Below are positions 1 to 9,536 of a DNA stretch of 59,599 nucleotides, in pieces. Both the position numbers and the translations under genes were made by a program. Under the pieces are notes generated by a model, which saw nothing but the letters and a program-made list of their open reading frames with translations, was not told the origin of the DNA and did no database searches. Each line of letters begins with the position of its first letter. Position 1 is the first letter of the stretch. Origin of the DNA: Candidatus Gastranaerophilales bacterium (GTDB taxonomy: Bacteria; Cyanobacteriota; Vampirovibrionia; Gastranaerophilales; Gastranaerophilaceae); contig CALVBY010000002.1 in NCBI GenBank assembly GCA_944325905.1, positions 1 to 59,599 of the forward strand, given 5' to 3'.

Positions 1-2810
1 GCACCTTTTAGGTAGTCCGGTTGTCTTTCTGTTTTTAATAATCCAATTTCTTGGAAATATTTGCCATATAACAGGTATAATCGAGAAAGAATATCTTTCA
101 TATTAAATTTGCTTGCAAGTATTATGGCGTTTTCTATCTGAATTTTTGCTGTTTCATAGTCAGAAATTATGATACTTGCTTTGGTAATAACCATTTTTAA
201 TAGTATTATAAAGAAATAGTTATTTATTTTAGGATTTTGTGCAACATCAAGTGCTTGTGACGCTATTTCTATTGCAGCATGTGGGCCTTCAACATCAAGG
301 GTCGCTTCTGCGATTAAATACCATGTCAAAAGTGCACCTAAGGCCATCTTCTCTTTTGCAAAGTATGTAATCTGGTCATTGTAGATATCTAATGCCTGTT
401 TTGATTGTTCGTGATCTCTGAATATTTTTCCCAGTAATGTTTTTAGAATGTTTTTAGTGAAATTGTCACCACTATTATTGGCAAATGTTACTACTTGGAA
501 TAGATCTTCTTGCAGGCCGTCATATCTTTCTCTGAAGAAATTATTTAAAATTTCAATAAAATTCCAACGAAGTATGGTACTGTTATCCATTGTTGTGGTT
601 TTATACATTCTAAGTACATCCTCAAGTATTGTTTCGGAAGTATAAAAATCTCCCTTCATTGTATTTGCAAATGCAAGTGTTAATTTACTTTTGCAAATAA
701 ATGAATCATCTCTTATATTATTTCTTTCAATAATATCAAAAATTATGGTTAGTATCTCAAAAGAACGGTCATTTCCTTGCAAAACAAGGGCATCTGCTAA
801 TAAAAGATAGGTTTTTAGCCATGTTTCGTATATAAAATCATACGGTATTTTGGACCTTGGTTCTTTTGCTAAAAATTCATCCAGTGCAGGCATGACATCG
901 TTATCTATGATATTTATTACTTCGCCACAATTACCTATATTTAACAAAGCCTCAAGTTTTGAGGCCTTTAATAAGGCTATTTCAAGTTTATTTTCTGCGG
1001 GAACTTTTGATAATACACTGTCAACGCATTCTACGTTCCCATAGTAGTTGCCTGTTCTGAGGCAACAATATGATAAATAGCCTAAAAGTTCAATTTCTTT
1101 AGGGCTATTTCCTATGGCTTTCGCATTTGCAATTGCATCAGGTAAAAATTCTAAAGCTTCTTTGGGGTTATAGTCTGATAATATTTTCCCCAAACGTTCA
1201 GATATGTTATATCTTGTCTTGAGTGTTTCACTTTCATCCAGTTCATTTATTAGTGCTAAACATTGCTTTTGTGAAATTACATACAAATTAGTGTCACCTA
1301 TGTATGCCGCCAGACGTGTATTTTTAGTCCAGATATCCAGCGCTAGTTGAGTTTGCTTAAGGTTTTGCGCGATAATCCCAAGAATTGCGTTTGAATTGAG
1401 TATGAAATTGTTTAAAGATTCAGCTATTTTTGTATTTAATTCGACAAAACCATTATCTTGTTTCGAGCTTGTTAATATTGTTTCCCACAAAAATAAATTC
1501 TTGAATTCGTAGAAGATTTCATTTATAGGAGCAATAAAGTGCATTTCTCTTAAATAATCAATTATGCCTTCAAATTCTTTATCATTAAATTTGAAGATTT
1601 CTTTTAAAAGAGCAAGATTTATTTTATCACCCAATATTGATGCCCCAACAAGAGTTTTGTAGGCTATCGGGTTAACCTCTTTTAAATTGGTTAATCTTTC
1701 TTTGATAATTTCTGCAAATGCAGTGGGTAAAGAAAAATTTTTGTCCCCTATTTGACAATCAAAACAATAACTTAAGGCTTGTTCCAGAAATGCGGGGTGG
1801 CCTTTACTTTTTTCAATAATTTCATGCTTTTCAAGTTCATTTGTGTATGAAAAGGCTTCTTCGTATTCTTTGCAAAACTCATCCATTTCACCAGCTGTTA
1901 GTGGTGAAATACCTACATCCAGATATATTTTGTCTTCACCTACATAAAAATATCCTTTGCTTGGTTTTGTATCGTTATACATCATTACAAGATGCAAGTT
2001 TGTAAGAATATTGTTTTGTTTAAGCAATTGATTTAAAAATTCGTAGGAAAATCCGTCAATAAAGTCAAAATTGTCAGCAATAATAACAAATTTTCCCATT
2101 TGATTAATCTTGTTGAATACTTTGTGTAAAATATTGAAGGTATTTTTCTTGTTTATCAGCAAATCTTCGAAATTTCCATTTTGAGAAGAATACAAGAAGT
2201 TTATAAAGTTAGATATTTCTTGATCATTCATGTCAGGGAATTCGTTTTGGAAAAATTTTGTTGCGTCTTTTTTGAAATCAGGTGTATTGATGAAAAAATT
2301 TGGCAAATTATACATATTCAAGATTAAATCTTGTATCATTCCTCCGGGTGTAAGTTGAGTAAGAGGAGTACATTTGCCAAAAAGCCATATGTAATTGTGG
2401 TCTTTAAGTTTAGATATGACTTCTTTTAGTACATAACTTTTGCCTATACCTTTTTCACCGCTTATTGAAAATATTCTTTTATCGTTTGACAGAAAACCTT
2501 CGACAATTATTGTTATCGCATTTTTTTGAGAAACTAAGTTTGGTCTATATTCTAATGTGTCGATTTGTACGGGTTGTTCTACTTTATCGAAAGGTATCCC
2601 GCATTTTCTGCATTTTTTTGCATTTGGGAAGTTGACACTTCCACAGTGTTCACAAATTTTTAAAATCTCTTTTCCACATTTTTTACACTTAGTATCAAAG
2701 ATAGAATTTACTGTATTACAATTCTTGCATAAAAGACCTGTTCTGGTCTTACAATAAAGGCATTTAAGCGTATTCTCTGGAATTGTTTTTTTGCATACGG
2801 GACATCTCAT
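1..2810 (-). CDS. Zinc-ribbon AAA ATPase with helical-repeat-like C-terminal region (3' end outside window)
   Basis: The frame is open from an ATG at 2810, preceded by AGGTAG, to the window edge, giving at least 936 residues with the C-terminus missing. The N-terminus holds six CxxC pairs in about the first 70 residues (C3/C6, C17/C20, C28/C31, C42/C45, C53/C56, C67/C70), read as three zinc ribbons. A Walker A motif GEKGIGKS lies at about 118-125 and a Walker B-like stretch VIIADNFDF near 245. The rest is helical and looks TPR-like, resembling AAA_16/MalT-type signalling ATPases. It starts 14 bases after the sigma-factor gene and is probably its operon partner. The substrate or signal is not evident. 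A role in protein-interaction or regulatory switching is inference. Confidence 0.75.
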   Translation of the reverse strand, partial: MRCPVCKKTIPENTLKCLYCKTRTGLLCKNCNTVNSIFDTKCKKCGKEILKICEHCGSVNFPNAKKCRKCGIPFDKVEQPVQIDTLEYRPNLVSQKNAITIIVEGFLSNDKRIFSISGEKGIGKSYVLKEVISKLKDHNYIWLFGKCTPLTQLTPGGMIQDLILNMYNLPNFFINTPDFKKDATKFFQNEFPDMNDQEISNFINFLYSSQNGNFEDLLINKKNTFNILHKVFNKINQMGKFVIIADNFDFIDGFSYEFLNQLLKQNNILTNLHLVMMYNDTKPSKGYFYVGEDKIYLDVGISPLTAGEMDEFCKEYEEAFSYTNELEKHEIIEKSKGHPAFLEQALSYCFDCQIGDKNFSLPTAFAEIIKERLTNLKEVNPIAYKTLVGASILGDKINLALLKEIFKFNDKEFEGIIDYLREMHFIAPINEIFYEFKNLFLWETILTSSKQDNGFVELNTKIAESLNNFILNSNAILGIIAQNLKQTQLALDIWTKNTRLAAYIGDTNLYVISQKQCLALINELDESETLKTRYNISERLGKILSDYNPKEALEFLPDAIANAKAIGNSPKEIELLGYLSYCCLRTGNYYGNVECVDSVLSKVPAENKLEIALLKASKLEALLNIGNCGEVINIIDNDVMPALDEFLAKEPRSKIPYDFIYETWLKTYLLLADALVLQGNDRSFEILTIIFDIIERNNIRDDSFICKSKLTLAFANTMKGDFYTSETILEDVLRMYKTTTMDNSTILRWNFIEILNNFFRERYDGLQEDLFQVVTFANNSGDNFTKNILKTLLGKIFRDHEQSKQALDIYNDQITYFAKEKMALGALLTWYLIAEATLDVEGPHAAIEIASQALDVAQNPKINNYFFIILLKMVITKASIIISDYETAKIQIENAIILASKFNMKDILSRLYLLYGKYFQEIGLLKTERQPDYLKG

Positions 2811-2824
2811 AACTCTACCTGGTG

Positions 2825-3385
2825 TTAGTTAAGCGATTCTTTAACTTTTTTCATTAGTCTAAATAGGCGCTTTGAAATTTCAGATTGTGACAAGCCAAGC
2901 TCTTCAGAAATTTCTTTTTGTGTCATTCCATTATCATAACGCAATTTATAAATTTGTAAATACATTTTTTCAGGTTCTTCTCGGTCAAATTTACATATTA
3001 AGTCCGCAATTTGCTGGATAGTGTCCTTTTGTATGGCTAATTCTTCCGGTGTTAAATTGATACTAAAATTACAATAAGAAATTTCTGTTTCAGCATATGA
3101 ATTGGATATTTTTTCGTCAACAAAAACTTCTTTTGTAGGTGTGTAACCGCTTCTTGTTCTTTTTAATCTACCGGAATCTTTTAGCACATTTAGTATTGAT
3201 GTGGTTGCTATTTTACGTAAATATGCTTCAAGTGCGATATCTGAGCTTACAATGTTAACTATTCCTAGTGAACGCTTGCAAGTCTCATTGAAAAAGTCCT
3301 CAAATAAATCTTCATTGTTTGAGAATTTGCGGTCATTTCTTATTATTTTTTCTATTAATTCTAGTTTGTCTTGTGCTAAATCCAC
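2825..3385 (-). CDS. ECF-like sigma-70 family RNA polymerase sigma factor
   Basis: This 186-residue protein ends in a clear region 4 helix-turn-helix (about 150-183, MTQKEISEELGLSQSEISKR) that would contact the -35 element. Residues 25-70 resemble a divergent region 2, including the segment YLRKIATTSILNVLKDSGR. Its length fits the ECF group, and the two regions are joined by an acidic linker. It lies between the membrane-anchored TonB-like protein upstream (37-base gap) and the zinc-ribbon ATPase downstream (14-base gap). One of these could act as an anti-sigma or signalling partner, but no canonical anti-sigma domain was recognised. Target promoters are unknown. Confidence 0.85.
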   Translation of the reverse strand: MDLAQDKLELIEKIIRNDRKFSNNEDLFEDFFNETCKRSLGIVNIVSSDIALEAYLRKIATTSILNVLKDSGRLKRTRSGYTPTKEVFVDEKISNSYAETEISYCNFSINLTPEELAIQKDTIQQIADLICKFDREEPEKMYLQIYKLRYDNGMTQKEISEELGLSQSEISKRLFRLMKKVKESLN

Positions 3386-3422
3386 TGTAAAGTTTCCTTA
3401 CTTCAATGGTATTATAGCATAT

Positions 3423-6161
3423 TTATAGATATATTTTAAGTGTCAACTGTATACTATCCCCTATAATCACTCCAGTAGGGGCTTTCACTACTTTTAAGGT
3501 GTCATTTACAGTTCGTAACACTATTTGATCAATTTGGCTCGAACCGCTTGATTGGAGTATTTTTGCATCCTGTATAACACCTTCTTTTGATAGTACAACA
3601 TTAACTTGTACTTGATCTGAATATGCGTACTCAGTTGCAAGCAGTAAATCACTTGATAAAGAAAGTTTTAGACTTCTTCCGGCAGTTTGAAGATATTTTC
3701 TAAAGTCATCGTTATAGGAAACATAGTCGGGGACAGACCAAGAAAGCTTTTTAACGTCCAAATATGGTGAATCTAAAACAGGAGCGTTCTTTTTGTTTAT
3801 GTTTTGGGTTGCTTTTTTTGCTGTGCTTTCCAAGTTTTCTTTTGATTTAGTTTCCGAAGGAAGAATCATATTTTCTTCCGGTACTTTTTGTTCATCAAGT
3901 TTTGGTAAATTATTTTCTAAAATATTGGTATTTGTTTTTTCTGCTACCATATTATTTGATTTGTTTATTGATGCATAAACTAATAAACCTGCTAGTGCTA
4001 CGATTAGTGTGGACGCTATAAGCATAGCTTTCTTACCTCTTTCAGGCATTGCAGCTTTAATATCAATTGTATTCTCAATGTTTTCATTATTATTGTATAA
4101 AACTTCTAATTTTTCTAATTCATCGTCATTTATTGTTGAAGTTTCTACATCAGGTTGATTAATGTCAATTAATATTTCACCCGGAGTTGTATTAACATTA
4201 CTGATTACAGTTGTATTTTCATAAACTAAATTATTTTCTGTTTTGGTTAGTTCTTCTGAACTTTGTTCTTCTGCGAGAGTCTCTAAAAAGTCCACATCGC
4301 TAGTTTCATTATCTTTAGAATTTACTATGTCTAAAATTTCGTCCGTAATTTTGGCATTTTCAGAATTTTCCTCAATATCAGTTGCCTCATAATTTGTTTC
4401 TTCAGAGAAAAGTTTATCAAGATCTTTAAAAGATAATTTTTCTACAGTATCGTCGTTTTCATTTGAAAATTCTTGTGATATTGAATTTTCAATAGGATAT
4501 TCTAATTCATCCAGTTTTGTTGTTTCTGTTTTGAAGTCACTATTAGAAATTTCTGAATCATCAACTCTAGACTCTATTTCATCAATAGGTTTAATTTCAT
4601 CATCTTTAAAAGGAGTTTCTTCAACCGGTTTTATATCATCTCTTTCACCAAGTTCTTCAAAATTAGTTTTGTCGGTTATGTTTTCTTCTGTTTGAAGCTC
4701 TGGTATTTCAGAGATGTTTGAATTGATATCATCGTTTTCGTTAAGTTCATCAGCATTTGACGTTTCTAATGCAATTTCATTTAAGTTTAAATTTAAGTTG
4801 TCATTAATGTTTAACTCAAAATCATCATTTATAATTGAGTTTACATCAGATTCTGACGAATCATTTGTATCAAAAGGTAATTCATTAAATTCGCTCAGGT
4901 GTATTTTTTCTGTTACATCCGGGATAATATTGTCTTCAGACAAAAGGTTATCATCTGTGACATTAGTTGATGTATCCTCAGATGTAAGCTCTTGAATTTC
5001 ATCAATATTAGGTAAATCAATTAATTCACTGTCAATGTTATCATTTGATTCCATATCAAGACCAGGTAAATCAAAATTCTCGGTAATTTCCTCATTAGAA
5101 TTTGGTTCTAATTCAGTGGTCTCAACATTACCAGCCTCTAATAATTCTTCATTTTCGATAATTCCAGTTTCAAGTTCGGATTTTAGATAGTCTTCAGTAT
5201 CATCATTTTGATTGTTATCAGTATTTGTTTGTTCTTCTTCAAATTTAGATTCATCTAGTGTATCTTCAAATTCTGTTAATTGTTCGTCAAGAGTTCCATT
5301 AATCTCATATAAATCTTCATTTTTTGAAATATCATTATTTTCAGAAATTTCATCAAGATCAGTTTCTTTGTCAAATTCATCGTGTTCTTCAAAAATATCA
5401 AATTCGTCAGGTTGTTCTATATCACTTGTAATATTTTCTTGTGTAGAAAGTGCTTGAGAAGTTAGATCAACATCTTCATTTGTTGCAACATGATATGAAA
5501 GCCACTCAAAATTATCAAATTCTATTAAATCTTCTCTTAAAGTTGAACTTTTTATTAGTAATTTTATGAGATTTTTTTTATCAGAATCTGTTATATCGTG
5601 GTCGATAAGCGACATAGCTAATTCTCTGCCGTTGCTTAATTCATCTTCTGACAATGCTTCGGTTGTATTACCTTTAAAATTAAGTACATAATTTTTTAAA
5701 TCTGATGGGCGGGATAATTTTTCTTTTTCTATAAAATAGTAGTCCTTGTTTTGATTATTTTTGTTTATTAATTTTGGTTCAAAAAATCCTAAAAATTTAG
5801 CACAAGAAGCATCTTCGAATAAGTAAAAAGCCAGATAAATATCGGGAGTTAGGTCGTATTCAAAATGTGATTTTGGGATAAATATGAATTCTTCATTGTA
5901 GGTTGTTCTAACGTCAATGTGGATATTAGGAAGCATTATATCAGCAATATCAAATTCTTCACGTAACTTATGAATGTTATGTAAATTATAAATATTGGAT
6001 ACTGATATATTCTCTTGAGCCAGATATTTCATTGCTAATTCACTACCAAGGGCGTTAATATAGGCTCTTTTTAATGTATCTTCTAACGTAAAATCACTAG
6101 CTAATCTTGCAGCTTCTTTTCTATCTTTTTCTTCTATGTAAATTAAAGTTTCTTGTTCCAT
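3423..6161 (-). CDS. DUF1822-like membrane protein with acidic linker and TonB-like C-terminal domain
   Basis: This 912-residue protein has three parts. Residues 1-170 resemble the cyanobacterial DUF1822 family, with a helical start, IMLPNIHIDVR and an AFYLFEDASCAKFLGFFEP-like stretch. A very acidic, Ser/Thr/Asn-rich low-complexity region of roughly 500 residues follows. A single membrane helix near 710-735 (LIASTLIVALAGLLVYASI) leads to a C-terminal TonB-like domain ending in the usual basic/hydrophobic strand. The predicted topology is an acidic cytoplasmic arm and a periplasmic TonB-like end. It is the first gene of an operon with a sigma factor and an AAA ATPase, which suggests envelope sensing. 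There is no ExbB/ExbD nearby, so classical TonB function is uncertain. Confidence 0.7.
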   Translation of the reverse strand: MEQETLIYIEEKDRKEAARLASDFTLEDTLKRAYINALGSELAMKYLAQENISVSNIYNLHNIHKLREEFDIADIMLPNIHIDVRTTYNEEFIFIPKSHFEYDLTPDIYLAFYLFEDASCAKFLGFFEPKLINKNNQNKDYYFIEKEKLSRPSDLKNYVLNFKGNTTEALSEDELSNGRELAMSLIDHDITDSDKKNLIKLLIKSSTLREDLIEFDNFEWLSYHVATNEDVDLTSQALSTQENITSDIEQPDEFDIFEEHDEFDKETDLDEISENNDISKNEDLYEINGTLDEQLTEFEDTLDESKFEEEQTNTDNNQNDDTEDYLKSELETGIIENEELLEAGNVETTELEPNSNEEITENFDLPGLDMESNDNIDSELIDLPNIDEIQELTSEDTSTNVTDDNLLSEDNIIPDVTEKIHLSEFNELPFDTNDSSESDVNSIINDDFELNINDNLNLNLNEIALETSNADELNENDDINSNISEIPELQTEENITDKTNFEELGERDDIKPVEETPFKDDEIKPIDEIESRVDDSEISNSDFKTETTKLDELEYPIENSISQEFSNENDDTVEKLSFKDLDKLFSEETNYEATDIEENSENAKITDEILDIVNSKDNETSDVDFLETLAEEQSSEELTKTENNLVYENTTVISNVNTTPGEILIDINQPDVETSTINDDELEKLEVLYNNNENIENTIDIKAAMPERGKKAMLIASTLIVALAGLLVYASINKSNNMVAEKTNTNILENNLPKLDEQKVPEENMILPSETKSKENLESTAKKATQNINKKNAPVLDSPYLDVKKLSWSVPDYVSYNDDFRKYLQTAGRSLKLSLSSDLLLATEYAYSDQVQVNVVLSKEGVIQDAKILQSSGSSQIDQIVLRTVNDTLKVVKAPTGVIIGDSIQLTLKIYL

Positions 6162-6224
6162 AAATTCAATATTCTCCCTCTAATACCAAGGATGACACTA
6201 TTCAAAAAAATATTCCAGAAAAAA

Positions 6225-6241
6225 TGTAAACTTTTGTAACA
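6225..6241 (+). promoter_or_regulatory. TGTWA-N7-TWACA dyad, copy 1
   Basis: TGTAAACTTTTGTAACA lies 119 bp before the ATG at 6344. A TATAAT at 6312-6317 serves as -10, with no good -35 at the expected distance, so activator dependence is plausible. One of seven similar sites in this window, all before lineage-type genes. The regulator is not identified. Confidence 0.5.
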
Positions 6242-6343
6242 ATTGTTGAAAAAGTTTTTTATTTCGGTCAAAATCATGACATCAGAGGGTTTATATGGTT
6301 TAAGAAATTGATATAATGTGTGTAAACTATAGGAGGTTCTCTA

Positions 6344-6721
6344 ATGATAAGTTCTGTTTCTGCGGTAAGTTTTAAGGCTAATACACCAGGCGTTCAAGCG
6401 CAAGATCCGATTAGCCGTCCGGGTTCTTATACAAAACCGGAAGTTGCTCCTTCTAAGGCGGACAAAGGTTCTAAGAAAAAACATGGATTTTTGAAAGGTT
6501 TAGTCGGTGTTGTAGTAGCTGCAGCTGTTGTTGGTGGCGCTTTGCTTGCCGGATTTAAAAAAGGTGCATTGAAAGTTTTGGATGCCGGTGCAGTGAAAGA
6601 TGCAAAAATTATGCAAAAAGTTGGCCATTATTTGGGAACAGCCGGTAAATGGTTAGATTCAAATGTTTGGCAAAAAATTCCATTTGTAGCAAAAAAAGCT
6701 ACAGAAGCAGTGGAAGTCTAA
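6344..6721 (+). CDS. Small lineage-type membrane protein
   Basis: This is a 125-residue protein of unknown function. The start follows a strong AGGAGG. Residues 1-45 are polar and probably disordered, rich in Pro, Ser and Lys, and include VSFKANTPG. A glycine/alanine-rich membrane segment (about 50-70) begins GFLKGLVGVVVAAAVVGG. The tail is basic and amphipathic. It stands alone between a divergent operon and a convergent hemW, with a dyad 119 bp upstream and its own terminator. The layout resembles the protein at 50579-51130: polar head, one membrane segment, basic tail. No homologous family was recognised. Confidence 0.7.
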   Translation: MISSVSAVSFKANTPGVQAQDPISRPGSYTKPEVAPSKADKGSKKKHGFLKGLVGVVVAAAVVGGALLAGFKKGALKVLDAGAVKDAKIMQKVGHYLGTAGKWLDSNVWQKIPFVAKKATEAVEV

Positions 6722-6744
6722 TTAGATGGTAAGGAATTCGGATT

Positions 6745-6775
6745 AAAAAAAAGGCTCTAAAAGAGCCTTTTTTTT
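6745..6775. terminator. Bidirectional intrinsic terminator
   Basis: AAAAGGCTCT and AGAGCCTTTT form a stem with a three-base loop, with A-runs and T-runs on either side. It serves both the small plus-strand gene and the convergent hemW. Confidence 0.85.
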
Positions 6776-7841
6776 AATCTATAAATTCTGAAAGGATGAA
6801 ATTGCTTATTAATATACCTTTTGTATTAAAGGCGTATCCATCTGTTGTTTTTGTTAAAAAGTCGTTGTATTTTTCCAGAATTTTAGAGTATTTTTTTTCA
6901 AAATCTATATCAAACTTATCATTTATGGTTTGAATATTTATACCTTTCATTTTTCTGAAACCCAGAAAAATTTCTTCTTCAAGAATTTCTTGTTGAGTAA
7001 GAGTGTGTTCTTTGTAATGTTTAATCGGGTTTAAAAAATAGTCTTGAAAATTTTCATAGTTTGAATATCTTACTTTATTGATATAACCATGTGCTGCAAT
7101 TCCAAAGCCATAATAATTTTCATTATTCCAGTAATTCAAATTATGTTTGGAGGGTTTGCCGAAATTACTTATCTCATAATGTTCAAAGTTTTTTAGAACA
7201 TCTACAGCTTTCAGGTACATATCGGCTTGATCATCTTCATTGGGAAGATTTTCGGGTGGATTTTTATAAAAATAACATCCACTGTCTATTTTTAGTCCAT
7301 ATAAAGATATGTGCTGAATATCAAGTGAGACTGCGTGTCGTAAATCTTGTTCAAAGTCATAGATTGTTTGATTTGGTAAGCCATATATAAAATCAAGACT
7401 TATGTTATCAAAACCTGCATTTTTAGCCCATTTTACGGTATCTTCAACTTGTTTTGCTTTGTGCTTTCTTCCTATAATTTTTAAAATGTTATCATCAAAA
7501 GTTTGGCAGCCTATACTTATTCTGTTAATTCCTATTTCTTTAAGTCCACAAAGGTATTCTTGAGTTAAGCTTTCAGGATTAAGTTCTGCGGTAATTTCTG
7601 TTTGTTTGTCAAAATTAAATAGCTCCAGTAATTTTTTAAGTTCATCTACACTTAAAAGTGACGGTGTACCGCCGCCAAAATAAATTGTTTTTAAGGTTTC
7701 ACCTTGATAATGATGTTTAATTTCTTTTTTAAGTGCTTGAAGGTATTGTTCTTTAAGCTCCAGTTTTGGAAAAGATACGAAAGAACAATAATTGCATTTT
7801 TGTTTGCAAAACGGTATGTGAATGTATGCACTTTCTGTCAT
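6774..7841 (-). CDS. hemW: HemW-type radical SAM protein (heme chaperone, HemN-like)
   Basis: This 355-residue protein starts with the radical SAM cluster motif CKQKCNYC (CxxxCxxC, about 13-20), followed by YFGGGTPS, the usual SAM-binding glycine motif. HNLNYW near 240 is typical of HemW. The length and the single extra domain fit HemW rather than true coproporphyrinogen III dehydrogenase HemN. Known HemW proteins bind heme and pass it to respiratory enzymes. It is the last gene after the FliOPQR-type operon, 42 bases after fliR, and may share its transcript without a functional link. Confidence 0.88.
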   Translation of the reverse strand: MTESAYIHIPFCKQKCNYCSFVSFPKLELKEQYLQALKKEIKHHYQGETLKTIYFGGGTPSLLSVDELKKLLELFNFDKQTEITAELNPESLTQEYLCGLKEIGINRISIGCQTFDDNILKIIGRKHKAKQVEDTVKWAKNAGFDNISLDFIYGLPNQTIYDFEQDLRHAVSLDIQHISLYGLKIDSGCYFYKNPPENLPNEDDQADMYLKAVDVLKNFEHYEISNFGKPSKHNLNYWNNENYYGFGIAAHGYINKVRYSNYENFQDYFLNPIKHYKEHTLTQQEILEEEIFLGFRKMKGINIQTINDKFDIDFEKKYSKILEKYNDFLTKTTDGYAFNTKGILISNFILSEFID

Positions 7842-7883
7842 ACAAATATTTTACTATGAATACTAACAAAGATTTTAGATTTT

Positions 7884-8663
7884 TTAAAAAATATTAGAAT
7901 ATGATAAAAAGTATTCGCTTATGATATTCAATAACATAGGTAAAATCCATACCATAATTGCTGCGCCAAGGACTGGTTTGAACAAGAAACTCAACTGGAA
8001 TACGTTAACTTGAGGTGCTGTTTTTGAGATTACGCCTAATATAATGTCTTGTCCGAGTGTAGCCAAAAGTATTGGTGATGCAATTTGCAAGCCCATAAAT
8101 AATACATTTGACGACATACTAATCAAATAATCCATATTTACAAGCTGCTGAAGAGGTATACTTGTTGCATAAATCGGAAATATTTCAAAACTTCGCATTA
8201 ATGCTCTGATGAGCCAATATATTCCTCCCAAATTTATGAAAATAAGGATTCCGAATAAAGCCATAATTTTACTTAATATTGAAACTTGGCTTGACGTTGT
8301 AGGATCCAAAACCATTGCGGAAGATAAACCCATTTGCATGTTAATCATATCAGCTCCCGCCTCTACCGCAAGCAGAATTAATTGTGCCATATATCCGACA
8401 AGAGCTCCAACAACTACGTTTAATAGAATTGACAAAACAAATGAATTCATTGCTGTTAAATTTGGAACATTAATAAATGGGGTTATGACTATTGTTAAAA
8501 GAAGGCATAGGGCAATTTTTACCATACCGGGAATTTCTTTTCTGTTAAATACAGGTGCAAGTCTTACAAAACCTATCAATCGTGCAAATACCATTATTCC
8601 TGCCGCTAACATAGTGTTGAGCGCAGGGAACATTTTCATTAGTTCTGTTATAATTGCATCCAT
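7884..8663 (-). CDS. fliR: Flagellar/type III export gate protein FliR
   Basis: This 259-residue polytopic membrane protein has the family's usual length and pattern: ARLIGFVRLAPVF near 27-40, VGYMAQLILLAVEAGADMINMQMG near 90-110 and a C-terminal TFLFKP-like segment (SFLFKPVLGAA). FliR (SctT in injectisomes) sits on the FliP/FliQ ring and forms part of the secretion channel. Its ATG overlaps the stop of the preceding secretin-N-like gene by one base, so the two are translationally coupled. The presence of fliO in the same operon favours a flagellar-type origin over an injectisome. Confidence 0.92.
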   Translation of the reverse strand: MDAIITELMKMFPALNTMLAAGIMVFARLIGFVRLAPVFNRKEIPGMVKIALCLLLTIVITPFINVPNLTAMNSFVLSILLNVVVGALVGYMAQLILLAVEAGADMINMQMGLSSAMVLDPTTSSQVSILSKIMALFGILIFINLGGIYWLIRALMRSFEIFPIYATSIPLQQLVNMDYLISMSSNVLFMGLQIASPILLATLGQDIILGVISKTAPQVNVFQLSFLFKPVLGAAIMVWILPMLLNIISEYFLSYSNIF

Positions 8664-9037
8664 TATTTTCTTTCCTTAAAGTCTTCATTAACAGGAGGTA
8701 GCGGGATATCTATCGCTTCAGGCGGCATATCCATTGAAAAATATGTAAAGCCATCTTGTTGATTAATTGTTGTGTTTCTTCTGCTGACTTTTAATTCAAG
8801 ACTTTTAGCTCCTGCGGTTGTATCAACTACTATAACTGTTTTACCTGATTTTAGAGGCGTGACGAGTATAATCTTTTTTTCATTTGATATTGTAAAAACA
8901 GGTCTGACATCAGCAATGGAGCTATCTTGTATGAAAACTTTTCTGACCGGTTCATCAGAAACTATCATCAAATCTTCAAATGCCATAGCAGGTAATGAAG
9001 TGCATAGCAGTAAAATTGTTGATAAAATTTTTTTCAT
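8663..9037 (-). CDS. Secreted protein with T2SS/T3SS pilus-assembly N-terminal-like (secretin N0-like) domain
   Basis: This 124-residue protein has a Sec signal peptide (MKKILSTILLLCTSLPAMA, about 1-19). Residues 25-85 match the pattern of the CpaC/RcpA N-terminal domain (T2SS-T3SS_pil_N): a beta strand, SSIADVRPV, an I-x-V strand, then LKSGKTVIVVDTT. No secretin pore domain follows; the C-terminus is a short proline-rich acidic tail. It lies between fliQ (2-base gap) and fliR (1-base overlap), where flagellar operons normally have nothing. A periplasmic role next to the export gate is inferred; the domain call is by eye. Confidence 0.65.
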   Translation of the reverse strand: MKKILSTILLLCTSLPAMAFEDLMIVSDEPVRKVFIQDSSIADVRPVFTISNEKKIILVTPLKSGKTVIVVDTTAGAKSLELKVSRRNTTINQQDGFTYFSMDMPPEAIDIPLPPVNEDFKERK

Positions 9038-9039
9038 AA

Positions 9040-9528
9040 TTATCTACCCAAAATTCTGTTAGTTTCTACAAAATCAGGACGTGGCATAGGAGTCCTTGAA
9101 CTCGGTAAGTATTTCATTTTTTGTTGGTTGTTTATGAAAGGGACTTTGCCCGGATTTTTCATGATATCATCAATGTTTGAATTATCTTTGAATCTATCTT
9201 GCATTTCACCAGCAAATGGAGATGTATACTTATAATAGTCTGATCCAAGAACATAAGTTTCATTTTTAGGTACAACGTTAAATGCCAGCGCCATTCCGTC
9301 TGTGAATAAATTTGTTAATATTCTTATAAAACCGACACCGCCAATTATTATTACCAAAAATACAGCCAAAATTTTAGGAGCTGCTGCAATTGTTTGTTCT
9401 TGCACCTGTGTTACAGCCTGCAATATACCAACAACCAATCCTATACCTGCTGCCACAAGAACGCAAGGCATAGATATTGCCAGCATAACCATAAATCCTC
9501 TTGCTAAATATTCTATTAACGGTTCCAT
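9040..9528 (-). CDS. fliQ: Flagellar/type III export gate protein FliQ with C-terminal extension
   Basis: Residues 1-85 match FliQ/SctS: two membrane helices, with GLVVGILQAVTQVQEQTIAAAPKI in the turn and second helix. FliQ subunits pack around FliP to form the export gate. Usual FliQ length is near 90 residues, but this protein has 162. The added 75 residues are polar, with no clear fold, and rich in Asn, Pro and charged residues. It lies 8 bases after fliP and 2 bases before the secretin-N-like gene. The extension is in frame with no sign of a frameshift. Confidence 0.88.
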   Translation of the reverse strand: MEPLIEYLARGFMVMLAISMPCVLVAAGIGLVVGILQAVTQVQEQTIAAAPKILAVFLVIIIGGVGFIRILTNLFTDGMALAFNVVPKNETYVLGSDYYKYTSPFAGEMQDRFKDNSNIDDIMKNPGKVPFINNQQKMKYLPSSRTPMPRPDFVETNRILGR

Positions 9529-9536
9529 AACTCTCC

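Noticed and set aside
4714-5457. Serine/phenylalanine-rich open frames on the plus strand opposite the acidic linker
   Set aside because: They are the antisense of a long Glu/Asp/Ser/Asn-rich coding region on the minus strand, which explains their composition.
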